DNA from: Prorocentrum cordatum
Taxonomy: Eukaryota > Sar > Dinophyceae > Prorocentrales > Prorocentraceae
Assembly: GCA_963575745.1 (NCBI GenBank)
Contig: CAUYUJ010000736.1
Span: 589,356-650,308 of the forward strand
DNA length: 60,953 nucleotides
Direction: 5' to 3'
Below the pieces are notes generated by a model. That model saw only the letters and a list, made by a program, of their open reading frames with translations. It ran no database searches and had not been told where the DNA came from. Of this stretch, positions 55,411-60,953 are shown piece by piece. The translations under genes were made by a program, and so were the position numbers. Each line of letters begins with the position of its first letter. The stretch's first letter is position 1.

Positions 55411-56160
55411 TGTCTACTTGGTAGCGTGCGTCCACGCGTGCCTGCACGCGTGCAGGCACGCGTGCACGCGTGCCTCAGGCGCCCCCGGAATATTCTAGAA
55501 AGCTTTCCTGAAGAGCTCTAGGGATGCCTGCACGCGCGCAGGCACGCGTGGACGCGTGTCGGAAGCGCTCCCGGACACGCTGCGAAGTTTTACAAGCCCC
55601 TCCGGGGATCGTGGACCAGCGAAGATGGGCGCGCCCCCCTCACCACCCACTTCCGGCCTCTTCTCCGGAAGCCTCAGCTCTCCAAGGAGCCATCTGGGAA
55701 TTATTTTCCCGGAGGGCTCTCTAAGAGCTATAGGGTTTTAGATTAGAAGCCGGACGGTGGTGGTGCCTGCCAGCAGCCCATCTTCGCCGGTCCAGAATCG
55801 TCGCAGCGACCTGTGTGTGGTCGCAGCTTGTCCGGGAGCGTCTCCGGCATGCGTCCTCGCGTGCTTGCACTCGCGCAGGCACGCGTGGAAACGTGCCTGG
55901 CAGCGCTTCAGAAGCCCTTCAGGGGAGCTCCCCAGAGCTCTTCAGATTACCAGGAAAGCCTTCCGGTGCGTGTGCCCCTTTGCTCTCCGGGTTCTGGACG
56001 CTACCAAGTTCCCGGGGAGCTCTCTGAGAGCTATAGGGCTTTAGATTAGAAGCCGAACGGTGGTGGTGCCTGCCAGCAGCCCATCTTCGCCAGTCCAGAA
56101 TCCCCGCAGAAATTGGGCGCCGGCGGTAAACCGTCAACCTTTCTTACCGCCGGGGGACTC
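55411..56160. repeat. Palindrome modules in both orientations
   Basis: Perfect 32-bp palindrome at 55433-55464, further copies near 55525-55560 and 55845-55890. GCGCTCCCGGACACGCTGCG at about 55565 is the module in reverse orientation. Also holds GGACGGTGGTGGTGCCTGCC with CAGCAGCCCATCTTCGCCGG (55752 and 56055) and the hairpin motif near 56117-56152. Confidence 0.85.
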
Positions 56161-57440
56161 GTAGAGCTTCCTGACCATTTATTATGTCCAAAGAATTAGC
56201 AGAGAACAAATAGTTTTTCAGCCCGAGCTGATAGCAGATTGATCTGTCTAGTGATATCCCATTGCTGTGCTGAACAGTTCTATAGCTCATCTGCAGCGTG
56301 TAGAAAATACCATTAGTGAGAAAGTAGCAGAGTACGAATCCGTGTTTGGCGTCTGCGTTCACAACAGACCCAAACCAAGCGTCTAGATGCTTCACGCCTC
56401 ACGATTTCCTTCTGATTTTTCGGCCGCTCGAGTTCAGTGAAGCAAGTCACCATCATTTCGAAAAAAATATCGGTCGAATACGAATAATTTTGTGAACCTA
56501 GCTCGGGTAGCAGACCGAGTTGAGACCTCTCAATGCAACAGACGAACGCTCCTGATGCTTCTGGATCGGTTTCTGTGCGTACCAGCTCTGTCGCTCTCCT
56601 ACAGCTCGAATTCAATACAGAAAATGGACAACATCTGTCAAGATGACTCGAAGCATACGAATAGTTTTGCGGACCTAGCCCGAGCAGCAAACCCAGTTCA
56701 GACCTCTGGATGCAACAGACGAACGCGCATGAGGATTCCGAATCAGTTTCTGTGCGTATCAAGTCTGTAGCTCCCCTACAGCCCGAGTTACGTGCGAAAA
56801 CGGACAGCACCTCTCAAGATGACACGAACGATACGACTAGTTTCGCGTAGTTCGAGTAGCCGACCGAGTTCAGACCTCTAGATGCAACAGACGAACGTGC
56901 CATATTATTCTGCATCGGTTTCTGTGCGAATCAGCTCTGTAGCTCCCCTAGAGCTCGAGTTAAGTACAGAAGACAGACAGTCCCTGTCGGGATGACTCGA
57001 GCGATACGAATAGTTTTGCGGACCTAGCTTGAGTAGCAGACCGAGTTCAGACCTCTGCATGCGACAGGCGGCCGCGCCTAATGTCTCCGAATCGGTGTCT
57101 GTGATTTCCAGCCCTGTAGCCCCCCTACAGCCCGAGTTAAGCACAGAAAACCGACAGCACCTCTCAAGATCACTCGAACAATACGAATAGTTTCGCGGAC
57201 CTAGCTCGAGCAGCAGACCGAGTTCAGACCTATGGATTCAACAGACAAACGCGCCTGATAATTCTGAATTGGTTTCTGTTAGTATCAGTTCAGTAGTTCT
57301 CCTATAGCTCGAGTTATGTCCAGAAAACCGCCACTGCGTGTCAAGATGACCCGAAACGGCCGATCCCGCCGCAGTGTTTTTTGGATGTAAAAGGTACCCG
57401 ATCGAGCTGAGATCAAGACGGCGAGCGGGAATAAGATCGA
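56161..57440 (-). repeat. 177-bp satellite array, about 6 copies (inverted)
   Basis: The AGACCTCT marker recurs at about 56523, 56700, 56872 and 57049, and as AGACCTAT at 57226, spacing 177, 172, 177, 177 bp. Units contain GACCTAGCTCGAG(T/C)AGCA and GCAACAGACGAACGCGCC. Orientation is opposite to 54120-55410 and 59130-59740. Confidence 0.92.
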
Positions 57441-58480
57441 ATATCATGGGAAAAAATATTAGAGCTCAAACGAATTGTTGACTTTCGAGAACAAAATTTT
57501 CAACCGACCAAAAGTCACCAAAAGGTCCGTCGAGATGTTTCTTGCCAACTAGCTCTCCACCGCCCCGGAATTACTCTTAAGCTTCCAGCAACTAGCTAAG
57601 GGAAGCTCTACGAGTTACTTGCGTGAGATCGCAGCGGGTCCGAGAGCGCTTCCAGCACGCGTCCACGCGTGCAGGCACGCGTGGAAGCCTGCCTGGCAGC
57701 GCTTCAGAAGCGCTCGAGGAGAGCTCCCCAGAGCTCTTCAGTTCACCAGGAAAGATTCCCGAATAGCTCTCTGAGACCTGTACCTCGTAGAGCTCTTCGG
57801 CATTGTTGAGCTAGAGGAATTCCGGCACGGGGTGGAGATAGGGTTTCCCTTAGCTAGTTGCTGGAAGCTTAAGAGTAACTCGTAGAGCTTCCCTTAGCTA
57901 GTTACTGGAAGCTTATAGAGCTCTTCGTCATACCTCGTAGAGCTCTTCGGCAACGATGAGCTAGAGGAATTCAGGCGCGGGGTGGAGCTAGTAGCTCGTA
58001 GAGCTTCCCTTAGCTAGCTGCTGGAAGCTTAACAGTAATTCCGGGGCGCTGGAGAGCTAGTTGGCAAGAAAAATCTCGACGGACCTTTGGGTGACTTTTG
58101 GTCCGTTAAAAATACCCCAAATTTTTATTCTCTGCAGTGGGGCATGGCGCGCTCGATGGTGCAATTCTCAGGGCTGTAGCTTCATTATTTCGATCAAAAG
58201 ACTAGGGGAACCGACGTTGTTGCGTAAAAACCTTCATTTTTTCTTCAGTTTTTAAGCTCATATTCACAAACGGTTTTCTCCTGTTGTCTGGGAACTGGTT
58301 TGGTCTCTCTAGAGCTCTACGAGGGTCCTGGCGGTAACCTGGTTGGCGGTTTACCGCCGGCTCCGAGTTCCTGGAGAGCTCGCTGAGAGCTATAGGGTTT
58401 CAGATTAGAAGCCAGACGGTGGTGGTGCCTGCCAGGAGCTCCTCCACGGCGGTCCACGTCCGCCGCAGCAACTCGCCCGT
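57441..58480. repeat. Mixed short modules
   Basis: CTCGTAGAGCTCTTCGGCA with GATGAGCTAGAGGAATTC and GGCGCGGGGTGGAGCTAGT recurs three times at 57780-58050, between GCTTCCCTTAGCTAGTTGC strings. A palindrome module lies at 57640-57750, the GGGCATGGCGCGCTCG module at 58135-58330 and the hairpin motif at 58329-58358. Confidence 0.8.
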
Positions 58481-59125
58481 CCCAGCAGCGGGTCCGGGAG
58501 CGCTTCCGGCACGCGTCCACGCGTGCCTGCACGCGTGCAGGCACGCATGGAAGCGTGCCTGGCAGCGCGTCAGAAGCGCTTCAGGAGAGCCCCCCAGAGC
58601 TCTCCAGGAAAGATTTCCCGCCCCCTCTTCGCTCTCCGGGTTTTGGACGCTACCAAGTTTTACTCTCGAAATTCAACCATTCGTTTGAGCTCTAGTATTT
58701 TTTCCCACGATATACCTCGTAGAGCTCTTCGGCAACGATGAGCTAGAGGAATTCCGGCGCGGGGTGGAGCTAGTTGGTCGACCCGACCAGAAGAGACAAA
58801 GTGGTGACTTTGGGTCGGTTTTCCTTAGATTTGAAAGATATTTGACCATTTATTTTGAGAAAGCAGATTTTTCGCACCTGTAGTGGGTTATGCCGCGTCT
58901 GCCAGTCAAACTCTCAGGTCCGTAGGTGCAGTATTACTATGAAAACAGTTGGAGGAACCGACTTTGGATCAAAACCGAAAAAAAAATGTGATTTTTCGAG
59001 TTTTTCGGCTCTCGCTTCAGAATCTTCCTTCAGTGTTCAGAGGAGCGCTGTGCAAGAAAAGAGTTCTACGAGGTGCCCGGCGGTAACCTGGTTGACGGTT
59101 CACCGCCGATTCCCAGTTCGATTTT
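58481..59125. repeat. Palindrome module, GTAGTGGGTTATGCC module, hairpin
   Basis: Palindrome copy at 58517-58550 with one mismatch pair; CTCGTAGAGCTCTTCGGCA module at 58717-58775. A 42-bp stretch starting TTGAAAGATATTTGACC (58831) is identical to 60602-60643. Hairpin CCGGCGGTAACC/GGTTCACCGCCG at 59078-59108. Confidence 0.85.
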
Positions 59126-59745
59126 ATTCCCGCTCGCTATTTTAATCTCAGGTCGATCGGGTAGATATTATTGCCAAAAAGCACACAGGCGGGATCAGCC
59201 GTTTCGGGTCATCTTGACGCGCGGTGACGGTTTTCTGCACATTACTCGAGCTCTAGGACAGCTACAGAGCCGATACTGACAGAAACCGATTCAGAATCAT
59301 CAGGCGCGTTCGTCTGTTGCATGTAGAGCTTTGAACTCGGTCTGCTGCTCGAGCTAGGTCCGCGAAACTATTCGTATTGCTCGAGTCATCTTGAGAGGTG
59401 CTGTCGGTTTTCTTTACTTAACTCGGGCTGTAGGAGGCTACAGGGCTGGTAAATACAGAAATTGATTCGGAGGCATCAGGCGCGTCCGCCTGTTGCATGC
59501 AGAGGTCTCAACGCGGTCTGCTACTCGAGCTAGGTCCGCAAAACGATTCGTATTGCTCGAGTCATCTCTACAGGGACTGTCGGGTTTCTGTACTGAACTC
59601 GAGCTCTAGGGGAGCTACAGAGCTGATACGCACAGAAACTGATGCAGAATAATCAGGCGCGTTCGTCTGTTGCATCTAGAGGTCTGAATTCGGTCTACTA
59701 CTCGAGCTAGGTCCGCGAAACTATTCGCATCGTTCGAGTCACTTG
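59126..59745 (+). repeat. 177-bp satellite, plus-oriented cluster
   Basis: About three and a half units with AGGCGCGTTCGTCTGTTGCA, GAACTCGGTCTGCTGCTCGA and CGCGAAACTATTCGTATTGC; CGGTCTGCT falls at about 59338, 59514 and 59692. Opposite in orientation to the 56161-57440 array. Confidence 0.88.
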
Positions 59746-60420
59746 GTAGCGTCCAAAAGCCGGAGAGCAAAGAGAACACACACCGGAAAGCTGTCCTGGC
59801 GAGCCCTCGGACGCTCTCGTGAAGCGCTTCTGGAGCTCTGGGGGGCTCCCCTGCAGCGCTTCTGAAGTGCTGCCAGGAACGCTTCCACGCGTGCAGGCAC
59901 GCGTAGACGCTTGCCGGAAGCTCTCCCGGACCCGCTGCCGGGTCGGGCGCGTCGCTGCGAGGATCCTGGACCGGCGGAGATGGGCTGCTGGCGGGCACCA
60001 CCACCGTCCGGCTTCTAATCTAAAACCTTCTAGTTCTCAGAAAGCTCTCCGGGAATCTTCAGAGGTGCGGTCCGTTTTCGCACGTAACTCGGGCTGTTCC
60101 CGGAGCTCTCTAAGAGCTAGAGGGTTTTAGATTAAGGGCCCGACGGTGGTGGTGCCCGCCAGCAGCCCATCTCCGCCGGTCCAGGATCCTCGCAGCGACT
60201 CGCCCGACCCGGCAGCGGGTCCGGGAGAGCTTCCGGCAAGCGTCTACGCGTGCCTGCACGCGCGCAGGCACGCGTGCAAGCGTTCTTGGCAGCACTTCAG
60301 AAGCGCTGCAGGGGGGCCCCCCAGAGCTCCAGAAGCGCGTCACGAGAGCGTCCGAGGGCTCGCCAGGAAAGCTTTCCGGCGTGTGTTCTCTTTGCTCTCC
60401 GGGTTTTGGACGCTACCAAG
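59746..60420. repeat. Two head-to-head palindrome modules
   Basis: 59746-60020 carries the module in reverse orientation and 60050-60420 in forward orientation; both contain GGACGCTACCAAG at their outer ends and the CGGTGGTGGTGC string toward the middle. Together they form a large imperfect inverted repeat of roughly 650 bp. Confidence 0.8.
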
Positions 60421-60953
60421 TACCTCGTAGAGCTCTCTTTGGCATCGATGAGCTAGAGGAATTCCGGCGCGGGGTGGAGCTAGTACCTCGTAGAGCTCAT
60501 CGGCATCGATGAGCTAGAGGAATTCCGGCGCGGGGTGGAGCTAGTTGGTCGACCCGGCCTGGGCGGACAAAGTGATAATTTTGGGTCGGTTTTGCCGAGT
60601 TTTGAAAGATATTTGACCATTTATTTTGAGAAAGCAGATTTTTGCACTAAGCATACGCATATAAAGTTTGTTCTCTCAGCAGCTCAGCTCTCTAGAGCCA
60701 GTTTTAGTACTAGTTCACTTCCGGGAATCGACTTCATGTTGACTCCGAAAAATCTCAATTTGACGTTTTTCTAGAAAAGCTCCCAGGAGCTCTCCGCTTC
60801 GATCCCGAGCATTCTTACGGGTGCAAGGAGCTCTACGAGGTTCCCGGCGGTGACCAGGTTGACGGTTCACCGCCGGCGCCATTGGCCGACCCGATAGGTC
60901 GGTTTTGCGAAGATTTGAGATTCCCGGAGAGCTCTCTGAGAGCTAGAGGGTGT
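60421..60953. repeat. Compound repeat modules to the window end
   Basis: Two back-to-back CTCGTAGAGCTC/GAATTCCGGCGCGGGGTGGA modules (60423 and 60486), the 42-bp exact repeat (60602-60643), the hairpin motif with CCGGCGGTGACC at about 60846-60878, and the start of another GAGCTCTCTGAGAGCTA module. The array evidently continues beyond the window. Confidence 0.85.

Noticed and set aside
52000-60953. Short open frames within the right-hand array
   Set aside because: All lie in repeat modules, are under about 240 codons, and have no protein-like continuity between copies.

Overview
The window looks like nuclear DNA of a dinoflagellate. Four things point that way. A 5'-leader remnant of the dinoflagellate trans-spliced leader (end TTGGCTCAAG) lies upstream of an intronless gene. 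A Ty1/copia-type gag with a CCHC knuckle and long Gly/Ser/Lys tracts is present. The DNA is GC-rich and very repeat-dense, and intact protein-coding content is extremely low. I cannot name the species. No rRNA, tRNA, CRISPR or prokaryotic operon structure was recognised.

Only one gene is clearly intact. It is a 696-codon single-exon reading frame at 12504-14594 (+), predicted to be a type II membrane protein with a luminal domain of unknown function and a possible glycosyltransferase-like DxD motif. Its surroundings carry the marks of a retroposed gene: a 16-bp direct repeat, a relict spliced leader, the coding region, about 570 bp of 3' flank, a run of ten A, and then the same 16-bp repeat again.

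Layout. 0.6-2.9 kb is an A/C-skewed, coding-like but frame-broken region. 4.06-5.49 kb holds two adjacent minisatellites (CAGCCT-based, then a 73-bp unit). 5.5-9.2 kb is GC-rich DNA with a ~270-bp duplication and GGA microsatellites. 9.24-10.7 kb (-) is a truncated copia gag/protease relic. 12.3-15.2 kb is the retrogene. 15.3-18 kb has GAT, GGA and GAA microsatellites and CTTGG-rich DNA. 18-22.3 kb is visibly AT-richer. 22.3-28 kb carries a pair of interspersed repeats and GAG tracts. 28-38.3 kb has several degenerate coding-like stretches on the minus strand (some strongly hydrophobic), a 57-bp Ser/Thr/Ala/Asp-coding repeat on the plus strand, and a 90-bp minisatellite. 38.9-42.9 kb is dominated by 64-bp and 103-bp tandem repeats and a GAG-rich tract. 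43.4-46 kb is very GC-rich degenerate repeat. 46.4-51.2 kb has about four copies of a ~0.9-1.3 kb unit. From 48.6 kb to the end there is a compound array in which a ~177-bp satellite (both orientations), a GC-rich palindrome family, a hairpin motif and several short modules are interleaved, with no supported gene.

The window is therefore best read as gene-poor, repeat-driven dinoflagellate chromosome with one retroposed functional-looking gene, one decayed retrotransposon, a few decayed genes and many tandem arrays. Many long open frames here are by-products of stop-poor repeats and should not be annotated as genes.
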